A stretch of DNA of 11,432 nucleotides. Source: Micrococcales bacterium. GTDB taxonomy: Bacteria; Actinomycetota; Actinomycetes; S36-B12; UBA10799. The stretch's first letter is position 1. Every line of letters begins with the position of its first letter. The translations under genes and the position numbers were made by a program. Where the stretch lies: assembly GCA_023252115.1 (NCBI GenBank), contig JAHEXM010000021.1, forward strand, positions 1-11,432. Reading direction: 5' to 3'. This document shows positions 1 through 6,940 of the stretch, piece by piece. The notes under the pieces are model-generated. The model was not told where the DNA came from. It worked only from the letters and a program-made list of their open reading frames with translations, and made no database searches.

Positions 1-2229
1 CATGGCAACCACGATCGTCAAACGAAGTGCGTTCAGCGGCCGTGCCACGAGCAGCAATACAAACCACGCGATGATGAACAGCGTGATCGCAGCACCTGTT
101 CGTGCGTCATCTAGTTGCTTGCCTTCTTTCAACAGCACGACATAACAACCAAAGGCAGATACAGCGCAAATGACTCCGGCGGGAACCGAGAACCTCAGCA
201 CACGTTTGAAGAAACCCGGAGTGAAACGCTGAGTGTTGGGCATCAAGGCGAGGAAGAAAGCCGGAATGCCAATCGAGAGCGCCGTAATGATGGTCAGATG
301 GCGAGGCAAGAAAACGAACTCGACTTTGTAGATGTTGGTCAGGGTCAATACGACGGTAATGAACGACAAGACAGCTGCATAGAACGATTTAGTCAAGAAG
401 AGGTCACTGACCCGTTCAATGTTTCCGAGCACCCGCCGCCCTTCGGCAACAACACTTGGCAACACCGAGAACTGACTGTCGAGCAGAACAATTTGCGCAA
501 CGGCCCGGGTTGCGCCTGCGCCCGATCCCATTGCTATTCCGAGGTCAGCATCCTTCAAGGCCAAAACGTCATTGACTCCGTCACCAGTCATCGCGACTGT
601 GTGACCACGACTCTGTAGCGCGCTCACCATCGCGCGCTTTTGCGCTGGCGTCACACGGCCGAATACTCCATGCGATTCGAGTACATCTGCCAGGGCCTGC
701 GTCTCCTCCGGCAACTCGCGCGCATCCATTGGTGATTCAGCAAGAGGAATCCCAGCCTGCTGGGCAATTGCTCCGACCGTTACCGGATTGTCACCACTAA
801 TGACTTTGACTTGCACGCCCTGTTCAAGGAAATAACCGACAGTCTCGGCTGCGTCGCTGCGCAACCGCTGGTCAATGGCTACTAACGCAACTGGCATGAG
901 CGGGCCGGCACCGCGTTCAGCATCAGGGCCGGCCGCCGAATTGTCGGCAGTTGATTTAGCGAGCAAAAGGACGCGCGCTCCACCAGATGCCAGACCGTCT
1001 GCCTTGGCTTGTGCATCTTTAGCCTCGGGCGAACCCGATTGTTGAGCAAGCAATACCTCGGGTGCACCGAGCAACCACGAGCCGTGGCTTTTGAACGAAG
1101 CTGCCGACCATTTGCGAGTGGATGAGAACGGCACGATCTGGTCCAACTCGAAGCCTGGGTCGGCAAACTCCGCGCCAACAGCGGCCAATGTTGGGTTGGG
1201 CGAACTCTCAGATGCGCCAACGGCACCCAGTACTTGCCGGACGTCCTCATCCGGCAGCCCTGCTCCCGGCAAGACAACGAGGTCGTTCACAGCCATGCCT
1301 GGTTCGGTCAATGTCCCTGTCTTGTCGACACAAATGACGTCTACCCGAGCAAGTACTTCGACCGCTGGCATCTGCTGAACCAATGTCCGTTTACGACCAA
1401 GCCGCACCACAGCTACAGCCATCGCAATGCTGGTCAGCAAGACCAAACCTTCGGGCACCATCGTGACAATTCCAGCCACAGCTCCGGTCAGTGCTTGTTG
1501 CCAGTTTGGTGACGACTGCAACTGCGAGATGAAAAGCAATGTGCCCAGCGGAATCAACACCCAAGTGATCGTGCGAACAAACCGCATGATCGAACCCATG
1601 AGCTCGGACTGTGTCGTCGAAAACGTCCTGGCTTGGACGGTGAGCTTGGTTGCGTATGAATCCATCCCGACTTTGGTCGCTCGCATGACGCCGCTTCCGG
1701 CAACAACAAAGGAACCGCTCATGACCTCGTCGCCAGGATGCTTTTCGACCGGATCGGCTTCGCCGGTCAGGAGCGACTCGTCTGCTTCCAGACCGAGCGA
1801 GTCCAACATCACTCCGTCAACTACCAGTTGATCGCCAGTACTCAGCACGACAATGTCGTCGAGCACCAAGCCAGACGCTGAGATCGGTGTATCGAGGCCG
1901 TTGCGCCGCACCACCGGTTTCGATTCACCAATAAGTGACAGCTTTTCGAGCGTCCGCTTCGCTCGGTACTCCTGAATGATGCCGATTCCCGAGTTGAAGA
2001 CAATGACAAAAACGAACAACCAGTCCTGATATGGCGCTCGCGCCAGAACCATAAGCGCCCATAGCGAACCGATAACGATGTTGAACGAGGTGAGGGTGTT
2101 TTCGCGGATGATGCTTGCCAAGCTGCGACTGCGCGGGTCAGGAGCTTCGTTGACTTCACCTTTGTGAACCCGCTCGGCAACCTCTTGATCAGTCAGTCCA
2201 ACCAGCTTGTCGCTGACCTCTGTACTCAC
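1..2229 (-). CDS. ctpE: CtpE-like cation-transporting P-type ATPase (3' end cut by window edge)
   Basis: Membrane ATPase that moves a cation, probably Ca2+, across the cytoplasmic membrane through a phospho-aspartate intermediate. Translation from GTG at 2229 gives 743 codons with no stop. Visible motifs are the actuator loop LTGEADP (154-160), the membrane motif VPEGL (258-262), the phosphorylation site DKTGTLT with D302, and the hinge TGDGVND (548-554). Hydrophobic segments lie around residues 48-64, 68-86, 225-285 and through the last 170 residues. From memory the sequence follows Mycobacterium tuberculosis CtpE (797 aa) closely, including the stretches [15 protein letters not shown] and SGDN, so about 50 residues lie beyond the left edge. 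CtpE is reported as a calcium-uptake pump in mycobacteria; applying that substrate here is inference. The GTG start overlaps the ppx stop (GTGA), which implies translational coupling. The only methionine-started frame on this strand near the 5' end is a different, spurious frame. Confidence 0.93.
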   Translation of the reverse strand, partial: MSTEVSDKLVGLTDQEVAERVHKGEVNEAPDPRSRSLASIIRENTLTSFNIVIGSLWALMVLARAPYQDWLFVFVIVFNSGIGIIQEYRAKRTLEKLSLIGESKPVVRRNGLDTPISASGLVLDDIVVLSTGDQLVVDGVMLDSLGLEADESLLTGEADPVEKHPGDEVMSGSFVVAGSGVMRATKVGMDSYATKLTVQARTFSTTQSELMGSIMRFVRTITWVLIPLGTLLFISQLQSSPNWQQALTGAVAGIVTMVPEGLVLLTSIAMAVAVVRLGRKRTLVQQMPAVEVLARVDVICVDKTGTLTEPGMAVNDLVVLPGAGLPDEDVRQVLGAVGASESSPNPTLAAVGAEFADPGFELDQIVPFSSTRKWSAASFKSHGSWLLGAPEVLLAQQSGSPEAKDAQAKADGLASGGARVLLLAKSTADNSAAGPDAERGAGPLMPVALVAIDQRLRSDAAETVGYFLEQGVQVKVISGDNPVTVGAIAQQAGIPLAESPMDARELPEETQALADVLESHGVFGRVTPAQKRAMVSALQSRGHTVAMTGDGVNDVLALKDADLGIAMGSGAGATRAVAQIVLLDSQFSVLPSVVAEGRRVLGNIERVSDLFLTKSFYAAVLSFITVVLTLTNIYKVEFVFLPRHLTIITALSIGIPAFFLALMPNTQRFTPGFFKRVLRFSVPAGVICAVSAFGCYVVLLKEGKQLDDARTGAAITLFIIAWFVLLLVARPLNALRLTIVVAM

Positions 2230-3155
2230 TCGTCCAATCCATCCAGGCGACGCAGGATGACCCCTTCGCGCAAAGCCCACGGACAGATGACCAGGTTCTC
2301 TAGTTCGAAAATATCCATTGCAGCTTGAGCCACTACCGCTCCCGCAACTAGTTGCGGGGCGCGACCGATTGATACACCGGGGAGTTCTGCGCGTTCGGCA
2401 GCCGTCATGGTGGCCAGTTTTGGCAACCATTCGGCTAGGGCATCACGATTCAACAACCGATCGACTAATGGACCCTCGCTAGAGGGAGCCGCGCCGGTTA
2501 GGCGGGCGAGCTGCTTGAAGGTCTTGCTCGTTGCAACTGCACGGCCAGGGTCACCGAATCTGGTGAGTGAGCCAGCTACTTCGGCGATCTCGGCTCGAGC
2601 CATCTTGCGAACAGCGCGCAACTCATCAGCAGTCGGCGGATCGTTCGGCAACATGTCTCGCGTCAGCCGACCGGCACCAAGTGGAACGGATTCTGCAGCA
2701 TCAGGTTCCTCATCGGCTCCGACCGCAAGTTCCAGCGAGCCACCCCCGATGTCGAGCACCAGCAAGCGCCCGCTGCTCCACCCGAACCAACGGCGCACCG
2801 CGAGGAAGGTCAATCGCGCTTCTTCGTCTCCGGTTAAAACTTGCAACTGCACGCCCGTGCGCTTCTGCACTTCGGCCAACACCTGATCACCGTTGCCAGC
2901 TTCACGAATAGCCGAGGTGGCAAACGCAACCACTTCAGTTACGCCGACGTCCTCGGCGACCTCGAGCGAACTCTCCACAAACTCACAGAGCCTGCGAACC
3001 GCATGGTCGTCGATATCACCATCGGGTGTCAGGTGTTCAGCAAGGCGCAACTCCGTCTTGTGAGATCGCGCGGGGACGGGTGCACCACCGTGGTGAGCAT
3101 CCACCACCAGCAAGTGAACCGTGTTCGAGCCAACATCTAGGACACCAAGCCTCAT
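2226..3155 (-). CDS. ppx: Ppx/GppA-family exopolyphosphatase, short actinobacterial type
   Basis: A 309-residue protein of the ASKHA fold, expected to release terminal phosphate from polyphosphate in the cytosol, with possible pppGpp phosphohydrolase activity. Visible features are the N-terminal phosphate-loop start GVLDVGSNT (4-12), the GDEEAR segment with acidic residues E111/E112 near the usual catalytic Glu, and the second phosphate loop DIGGGSLE (135-142). The C-terminal segment CPWALREG is also typical. The length fits the short mycobacterial form (Rv0496, Ppx1) and lacks the C-terminal HD-type extension of the roughly 510-residue E. coli PPX. The frame stays open upstream to about 4061 on this strand, but family homology begins exactly at the ATG at 3155 and the extension is antisense to a conserved gene. 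A TACCTT hexamer ends 6 nt before this ATG, suggesting a leaderless transcript. Its TGA overlaps the GTG of the ATPase gene. Whether polyP or pppGpp is the main substrate cannot be decided from sequence. Confidence 0.93.
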   Translation of the reverse strand: MRLGVLDVGSNTVHLLVVDAHHGGAPVPARSHKTELRLAEHLTPDGDIDDHAVRRLCEFVESSLEVAEDVGVTEVVAFATSAIREAGNGDQVLAEVQKRTGVQLQVLTGDEEARLTFLAVRRWFGWSSGRLLVLDIGGGSLELAVGADEEPDAAESVPLGAGRLTRDMLPNDPPTADELRAVRKMARAEIAEVAGSLTRFGDPGRAVATSKTFKQLARLTGAAPSSEGPLVDRLLNRDALAEWLPKLATMTAAERAELPGVSIGRAPQLVAGAVVAQAAMDIFELENLVICPWALREGVILRRLDGLDE

Positions 3156-3161
3156 GCTCAG

Positions 3162-3167
3162 AAGGTA
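3162..3167 (-). promoter_or_regulatory. Putative -10 element of a leaderless ppx promoter
   Basis: Read on the minus strand, TACCTT matches the actinobacterial -10 pattern TAnnnT and is followed by exactly 6 nt (CTGAGC) before the ppx ATG. This spacing would put transcription initiation at or next to the start codon. No convincing -35 hexamer is seen; the place for one would fall at or just inside the start of the divergent gene. The call rests on pattern and position only. Confidence 0.5.
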
Positions 3168-3173
3168 GCCCCC

Positions 3174-3179
3174 TACCCT
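3174..3179 (+). promoter_or_regulatory. Putative -10 element of a leaderless promoter for the cysteine-rich gene
   Basis: TACCCT (TAnnnT) is followed by 6 nt (TGCGGG) and then the ATG at 3186. There is no Shine-Dalgarno match before this ATG, which fits a leaderless mRNA. The hexamer is the mirror partner of the minus-strand one at 3162-3167: together they form the palindrome GGTAG-CCCC-CTACC (3164-3177), so two polymerases could hardly occupy both sites at once. No -35 match is seen. Confidence 0.5.
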
Positions 3180-3185
3180 TGCGGG

Positions 3186-3968
3186 ATGCCTGAGGTTGGA
3201 CTGGACTTCGCCCGTGCGTGGGTCGAATTTGTCGACCCAGCTGATTCCGATCAACACTTTCGTTGTGATTTGACGTGGTTGACGTCGAATTGGCTCTGCA
3301 TCTACGGCAATGGGTGCGGCGGAATCGTTAAGGGTCGGCCGAATGACGGCTGCTGCACACTGGGCGCCCATTTCTCTGATGCCGATGACCGCAAGCGGGT
3401 ACAAAAATGGGCAAAGAAACTCACACCCGAGGTGTGGGAGCACCACGACGCAGCTGCCAAGCGCGGTGACATCGCGAAAGGCATCGTTGGTCGAGACGAG
3501 GACGGCGACAAGCAGACTCGCGTTGTTGATGGTGCCTGCATCTTTTTGAACCGGCCCGGGTTTGCGGGCGGTGCGGGCTGCGCGCTGCATAACTATGCCG
3601 TTGCCAATGATCACAAACCGCTGGATCTGAAACCTGACGTCTGCTGGCAACTGCCGATCCGGCGCGAGTACGAAAACGTCGAACGCCCCGACGGCACCGA
3701 CATTTTGATGGTCATCATCACCGAATATGACCGGCGCGGCTGGGGACCGGGTGGGCACGAGCTGAACTGGTACTGCTCGGGCAACACCGAAGCGCATGTT
3801 GGTCCTGATCCGGTTTACGTCAGCGAGAAGGACACCCTCGTCGAGCTCATGGGTCAGGCCGGATACAACACTTTGGTCCAACATTGCGAAGCCCACCTTG
3901 CGGCCCTCAAGTCGGCAACGCCGACTCAACGCAAGCTGCTGGCAATCCACCCGGCTGACCCGAAGTAG
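3186..3968 (+). CDS. Conserved cysteine-rich protein, DUF3109/YkgJ-like pattern, function unknown
   Basis: A 260-residue soluble protein with no signal peptide or membrane segment visible. I recognise it as a family present in many actinobacteria but know of no assigned function. It has ten cysteines: C27, C38, C44, C56-C57, C118, C132, C153, C197 and C234. The block DGACIFL (115-121), then CALH (132-135), then [11 protein letters not shown] (149-159) resembles the DGxCxF...CAI...KPxxCxLxPIR layout of DUF3109, and the C...C...CC cluster at 38-57 recalls the YkgJ-type metal-chelating cluster. A Zn or Fe-S site is therefore plausible but inferred. Another conserved-looking stretch is [13 protein letters not shown] (180-192). 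The ATG at 3186 has no ribosome binding site, but a -10-like hexamer stands 6 nt upstream, suggesting leaderless expression. The gene diverges from ppx across 30 bases and precedes radA on the same strand; neither neighbour reveals its role. Confidence 0.85.
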   Translation: MPEVGLDFARAWVEFVDPADSDQHFRCDLTWLTSNWLCIYGNGCGGIVKGRPNDGCCTLGAHFSDADDRKRVQKWAKKLTPEVWEHHDAAAKRGDIAKGIVGRDEDGDKQTRVVDGACIFLNRPGFAGGAGCALHNYAVANDHKPLDLKPDVCWQLPIRREYENVERPDGTDILMVIITEYDRRGWGPGGHELNWYCSGNTEAHVGPDPVYVSEKDTLVELMGQAGYNTLVQHCEAHLAALKSATPTQRKLLAIHPADPK

Positions 3969-3982
3969 CGCCTCTCTACCAC

Positions 3983-4066
3983 CCGCTTTGCTCGCCCAGC
4001 GCCGCGCTTTGCGCGTGCGCCGGTCCAAATCGCCCGGCGTGTCTCGCCGGCAGGCGAGCAAAGCGG
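3983..4066. repeat. Perfect 14-bp inverted repeat with nested hairpins before radA
   Basis: The left arm CCGCTTTGCTCGCC (3983-3996) is the exact reverse complement of the right arm GGCGAGCAAAGCGG (4053-4066), with 56 bases between. Inside lies a hairpin, CCGGCG (4034-4039) against CGCCGG (4045-4050) with a 5-nt loop, and a self-complementary GCGC-TTT-GCGC run near 4005-4015. The unit starts 15 bases after the stop of the cysteine-rich gene and ends 45 bases before the radA ATG. No T-tract follows on either strand, so it is not a textbook intrinsic terminator. It could instead be a structured terminator of the upstream gene, a cruciform, or a copy of a dispersed palindromic repeat. The call as an inverted repeat is certain; its role is open. 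Confidence 0.8.
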
Positions 4067-4098
4067 AATTGGTAAGTGTCGTTGTCAGACCGGCTGAC

Positions 4099-4104
4099 TA
4101 GCGT
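4099..4104 (+). promoter_or_regulatory. Possible -10 element for leaderless radA
   Basis: TAGCGT (TAnnnT) lies 7 nt before the radA ATG at 4112, close to the spacing of the two putative leaderless promoters at 3162-3179. No -35 and no Shine-Dalgarno sequence are apparent before this ATG. The pattern is short and could arise by chance. Confidence 0.3.
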
Positions 4105-4111
4105 CCGATCC

Positions 4112-5512
4112 ATGACAGCAACTTCACGTAAAACACAAAGCCGCGAGCGCACGAGCCACAAGTGCAACGAATGCGGCTGGACCTCAACCCGCTGGGTGGG
4201 CCGGTGCGGCGAATGCCAAGCATGGGGCACGGTCCTCGAAGCGGGTGCACCAACAATCGTGTCCGTTAGCGCTGGCCCGGTAACGGCAGCGGCTCAGTCC
4301 ATCTTGACTGTCGACACCGTTGCTGCCGAGGCAGTCTCAAGTGGGCTGAGTGAACTTGACCGCGTTCTTGGTGGCGGGTTTGTTGCGGGTTCAGTAGTCC
4401 TGGTTTCGGGTGAACCGGGCGTAGGCAAATCGACTTTGCTCTTGGATGTGGCAGCGCGTTCGGCATCGAATGGGCCGGTCCTTTATGTGACTGGCGAAGA
4501 GTCTGCCTCGCAAGTGAGACTGCGTGCGGATCGAGTGGGGGCCATGCACGCCAACTTGATGTTGGCGGCCGAAACTGATCTGAGCGCAGTACTGAGTCAC
4601 CTAGATGCAGTTAAACCCAAACTCATGATTGTCGACAGCATTCAGACTGTCGGTACATCGGCAGTCGACGGATCACCGGGCGGGATCGCCCAAGTTCGCG
4701 AAGTTGCCGGCGCACTGATCAGAACTGCGAAAGATCGCGGAATCACCACAGTCCTTGTGGGTCACGTGACCAAAGACGGTTCAGTGGCGGGTCCGCGAAC
4801 GCTTGAACACCTCGTCGATGTCGTCGTGTATATCGAAGGAGATCGTCACGCACGACTGCGTTTAGTTCGGGCGCAGAAGAACCGCTTTGGACCGTCGGAC
4901 GAAGTCGGCTGCTTTGACTTAGGTGACGACGGGATCCGGGAACTCCAAGATCCCAGTGAGTTGTTCATGACTCGTCGCTCGGACCCGGTTCCTGGTACGT
5001 GTATCACGGTAGCGATGGAAGGCACCCGCCCTCTGGTGGCCGAAGTCCAAGCCCTCGTCGATCCGACAAGTCAGGGCACTGCGCGCCGAAATACCAGCGG
5101 ACTCGATTCAGCACGAGTCGCAATGATCTTGGCGGTCCTCGAAAGACATGGAGGTGTGGGACTACGCACCTCCGACACTTACACCGCGACAGTCGGCGGG
5201 GTTCGACTCGGTGAACCAGCCGCAGACTTGGCGGTGGCTCTCGCCGTTGCGAGTGGTCAAGCCAACGTTCCGATGCCGCTGAAGACCGTCGTCATTGGCG
5301 AAGTCGGTTTGTCTGGCGAGCTGCGAAGGGTCAATGGAATTCAACGGCGACTATCCGAAGCCGCACGCCTCGGCTTTACCGACGCATTGGTGCCGTGCGA
5401 GTCGGGTCAAGCTCCCGATGGAATTCGAGTGCACGAAGTTGCTCACTTAAGTGCGGCATTGCGTTACCTGGTGAGCGCGAGCAGTTCTGAGACTTCGTCC
5501 CATCAGCCGTAA
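4112..5512 (+). CDS. radA: DNA repair protein RadA (Sms)
   Basis: A cytosolic 466-residue ATPase of the RecA superfamily that processes recombination intermediates, acting as a branch-migration helicase alongside RecA. Domains in order are a zinc finger with C18-x2-C21 and C32-x2-C35, a RecA-like core with Walker A GEPGVGKST (100-108), the RadA-specific motif KNRFG (256-260), and a C-terminal Lon-protease-like domain around residues 330-455, including GGVRLGEPAADLAVALA and GEVGLSGELR. All motifs are intact and the length is typical of the family (about 460). I chose ATG 4112 because the zinc finger then starts at residue 18 as usual. A GTG at 4076 would add 12 residues without family support. 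In many actinobacteria radA is followed by disA; here it is followed tail-to-tail by the chemotaxis operon, 3 bases from the stop codon of the diguanylate cyclase gene. Confidence 0.97.
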   Translation: MTATSRKTQSRERTSHKCNECGWTSTRWVGRCGECQAWGTVLEAGAPTIVSVSAGPVTAAAQSILTVDTVAAEAVSSGLSELDRVLGGGFVAGSVVLVSGEPGVGKSTLLLDVAARSASNGPVLYVTGEESASQVRLRADRVGAMHANLMLAAETDLSAVLSHLDAVKPKLMIVDSIQTVGTSAVDGSPGGIAQVREVAGALIRTAKDRGITTVLVGHVTKDGSVAGPRTLEHLVDVVVYIEGDRHARLRLVRAQKNRFGPSDEVGCFDLGDDGIRELQDPSELFMTRRSDPVPGTCITVAMEGTRPLVAEVQALVDPTSQGTARRNTSGLDSARVAMILAVLERHGGVGLRTSDTYTATVGGVRLGEPAADLAVALAVASGQANVPMPLKTVVIGEVGLSGELRRVNGIQRRLSEAARLGFTDALVPCESGQAPDGIRVHEVAHLSAALRYLVSASSSETSSHQP

Positions 5513-5515
5513 GAC

Positions 5516-6469
5516 TCAACGTCGGTTCGATACTTCAACTTTGTTGCGCCCGCCGTCCTTTGCTTGATAGAGCGCCTCATCGGCTTCCCGAATAATGACG
5601 GTCAATTCCGAGAGTCGTCCCTGTGCCGCACCAACACTGACGGTTAGTTCGATCGAGCCATACGAACCGATTCCGAATGGCCTCGATTCCATTTCGTTAC
5701 GAATCTGTTCGCCTCGGATGGCGAGCGAATCCTCAGCTGGCAACGGGATCAAGACCAGGAACTCTTCGCCTCCCCATCGGACGGCGGCTTCGGGAGATTC
5801 CACCAGTAGTCGCAACCTTTGCGCGAGCTCACACAGGACCGCGTCACCAACGAGATGCCCATTAGCGTCGTTGATTCCCTTAAAATGATCAATGTCGATC
5901 ATCAACAAGCCGACTTGGGCGTCATCGCCCAGTTCGACCGTAAGTTCACCAACACGTTGCGCCAGAAATCGACGATTACCGAGCTCGGTCAGCGCATCGG
6001 TCGCGCTCATCTCGCCGAGTTCTTCGGCTCGCTTGAACAAGATGTCCTGGCGTTCCTTGAGCGACAATGTCCGGCGAACGCGAGCGACTAGTTCAGCAGG
6101 ATCACACGGTTTACGCAGGTAGTCCTGTGCACCTATCTCTATCGCCTTGGCTACTTCCGGGCCGCTGGTGTGTGCCGTGAGCATCAGTACCGGAATGTTC
6201 TCGAACTCGGGGTCCACTGAAATCGCCGACAGCGTCTCCAACCCATCCATCACCGGCATGTCGATGTCCAGAAGGATCAAATCCGGTCGGTCAATAGCGC
6301 AGTAAGCCAGGGCTTCTTGGCCGTTTGCGGCTTCAATCACGCGCAGATTCGATTCCTGAAGAATCCGTTTAAGGATCTTTCGCATTGCCGACGAATCATC
6401 GACGACCAACACCGTTTTGGGCGAAGGATGCGCGCTTTCACGGCGCTCCGGAAACCCTGTGTCGATCAT
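5516..6469 (-). CDS. Response regulator diguanylate cyclase (REC-GGDEF, WspR/PleD-like)
   Basis: A 317-residue cytosolic protein that should make c-di-GMP from two GTP when its receiver is phosphorylated. The REC domain (about 18-137) has the acidic pair D24-D25, phosphoacceptor D68 in LDIDMPVMDG, T98 and K120. The GGDEF domain (about 155-315) has the start TDALTELGNRR (157-167), the metal and substrate region DIDHFKGIND (192-201), and the active-site signature GGEEF (233-237), a known active variant. The usual RxxD inhibitory I-site upstream of the signature is absent; E224-S-P-E227 stands there. The ATG overlaps the cheX stop (ATGA), making this the last gene of the chemotaxis operon, so CheA is a natural phosphodonor, though this is inferred. 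It has one REC domain, whereas PleD has two. No membrane segment is seen. The gene ends 3 bases from the convergent radA stop. Confidence 0.93.
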   Translation of the reverse strand: MIDTGFPERRESAHPSPKTVLVVDDSSAMRKILKRILQESNLRVIEAANGQEALAYCAIDRPDLILLDIDMPVMDGLETLSAISVDPEFENIPVLMLTAHTSGPEVAKAIEIGAQDYLRKPCDPAELVARVRRTLSLKERQDILFKRAEELGEMSATDALTELGNRRFLAQRVGELTVELGDDAQVGLLMIDIDHFKGINDANGHLVGDAVLCELAQRLRLLVESPEAAVRWGGEEFLVLIPLPAEDSLAIRGEQIRNEMESRPFGIGSYGSIELTVSVGAAQGRLSELTVIIREADEALYQAKDGGRNKVEVSNRR

Positions 6470-6930
6470 GGAAATCTGAGTTCGCTAGCACCGGTGCTCT
6501 CGACTATTGCTATCGAGAATACTTGTCCGTCACAAGTGAATGTTGTCCTCACAATTTCAGTCGCCCCGAAAACGCTAACGCCGTAGTCGTTCCCAAAAGC
6601 GACAGCCGGTAGTGAGAGATGCGACGGTTCAGGAACTAGTGCCTTCACATTTCCAGCGACTATGTTCCCAATCTCACCAAGCGCATCGTGGATTTCATCC
6701 GACGTCGGTTCCGTTTCCGAAGAAAAAAGCTGGCGGGTGAGCGCAGCGGCCAACGATTGCGGAAATTGAGCGACAACCGCGCCTTGCCACGCGCCGTTGA
6801 TTGCAACAAAGCTGGTAACAAATGGTGGCTCACCTACGCTACCCCCCGGGGTAAGCGCCAACGATTCGTCAAACATGGCGTCCCAGATTGATTGCGCTAC
6901 ATCGGCGATATCACTCTCTGGAAGTTGCAT
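6466..6930 (-). CDS. cheX: CheX-like chemotaxis phosphatase
   Basis: A 154-residue protein of the CheC/CheX/FliY phosphatase family, expected to speed removal of phosphate from CheY-P and so end the signal in a bacterium without CheZ. One catalytic ExxN motif is visible in ALGEIGNIVAGN (83-94), giving E86 and N89; the GN-xx-AGN pattern is typical. CheC normally has two such motifs and about 205 residues, whereas CheX has one and about 155, so CheX fits better. A good Shine-Dalgarno sequence precedes the ATG, and the stop overlaps the start of the cyclase gene. Either the CheY encoded two genes further upstream in the operon (9195) or the REC domain of the cyclase next to it could be its substrate. 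The family call is sound; CheX versus a divergent CheC-like protein is less certain. Confidence 0.8.
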   Translation of the reverse strand: MQLPESDIADVAQSIWDAMFDESLALTPGGSVGEPPFVTSFVAINGAWQGAVVAQFPQSLAAALTRQLFSSETEPTSDEIHDALGEIGNIVAGNVKALVPEPSHLSLPAVAFGNDYGVSVFGATEIVRTTFTCDGQVFSIAIVESTGASELRFP

Positions 6931-6932
6931 GA

Positions 6933-6940
6933 CTCCACCT
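6933..6940 (-). promoter_or_regulatory. Strong ribosome binding site of cheX
   Basis: On the minus strand AGGTGGAG lies 2 nt before the cheX ATG at 6930 and overlaps the last two bases of the cheR TAG stop codon. It fixes the cheX start and suggests independent re-initiation here, unlike the 4-base stop-start overlaps elsewhere in the operon. Confidence 0.6.

Noticed and set aside
115..618. Plus-strand open frame opposite the end of the ATPase gene
   Set aside because: The opposite strand encodes the GDGVND hinge and membrane segments of the ATPase without a break; the plus-strand product has no recognisable features.
1842..2180. Methionine-started minus-strand frame within the 5' part of the ATPase gene
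   Set aside because: The true frame starts with GTG at 2229 and carries LTGEADP and DKTGTLT; this frame gives a low-complexity Ser/Arg-rich product.
3156..4061. In-frame extension of the ppx reading frame upstream on the minus strand, about 300 further codons without a stop
   Set aside because: It is antisense to the conserved cysteine-rich gene, its translation matches no family I know, and Ppx homology begins exactly at the ATG at 3155. High GC and codon bias of the opposite gene explain the open frame.
3983..4066. Textbook rho-independent terminator
   Set aside because: No run of T follows the stem on either strand, and the outer loop is 56 nt long.
4076..4111. GTG start for radA giving 12 more residues
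   Set aside because: The extra residues show no family likeness, and the zinc finger is correctly placed from ATG 4112, which also has a -10-like hexamer 7 nt upstream.
5516..6469. Degenerate, inactive GGDEF domain because of the GGEEF sequence
   Set aside because: GGEEF is a well-known catalytically active variant, and the substrate and metal-binding region DIDHFKGIND is intact.
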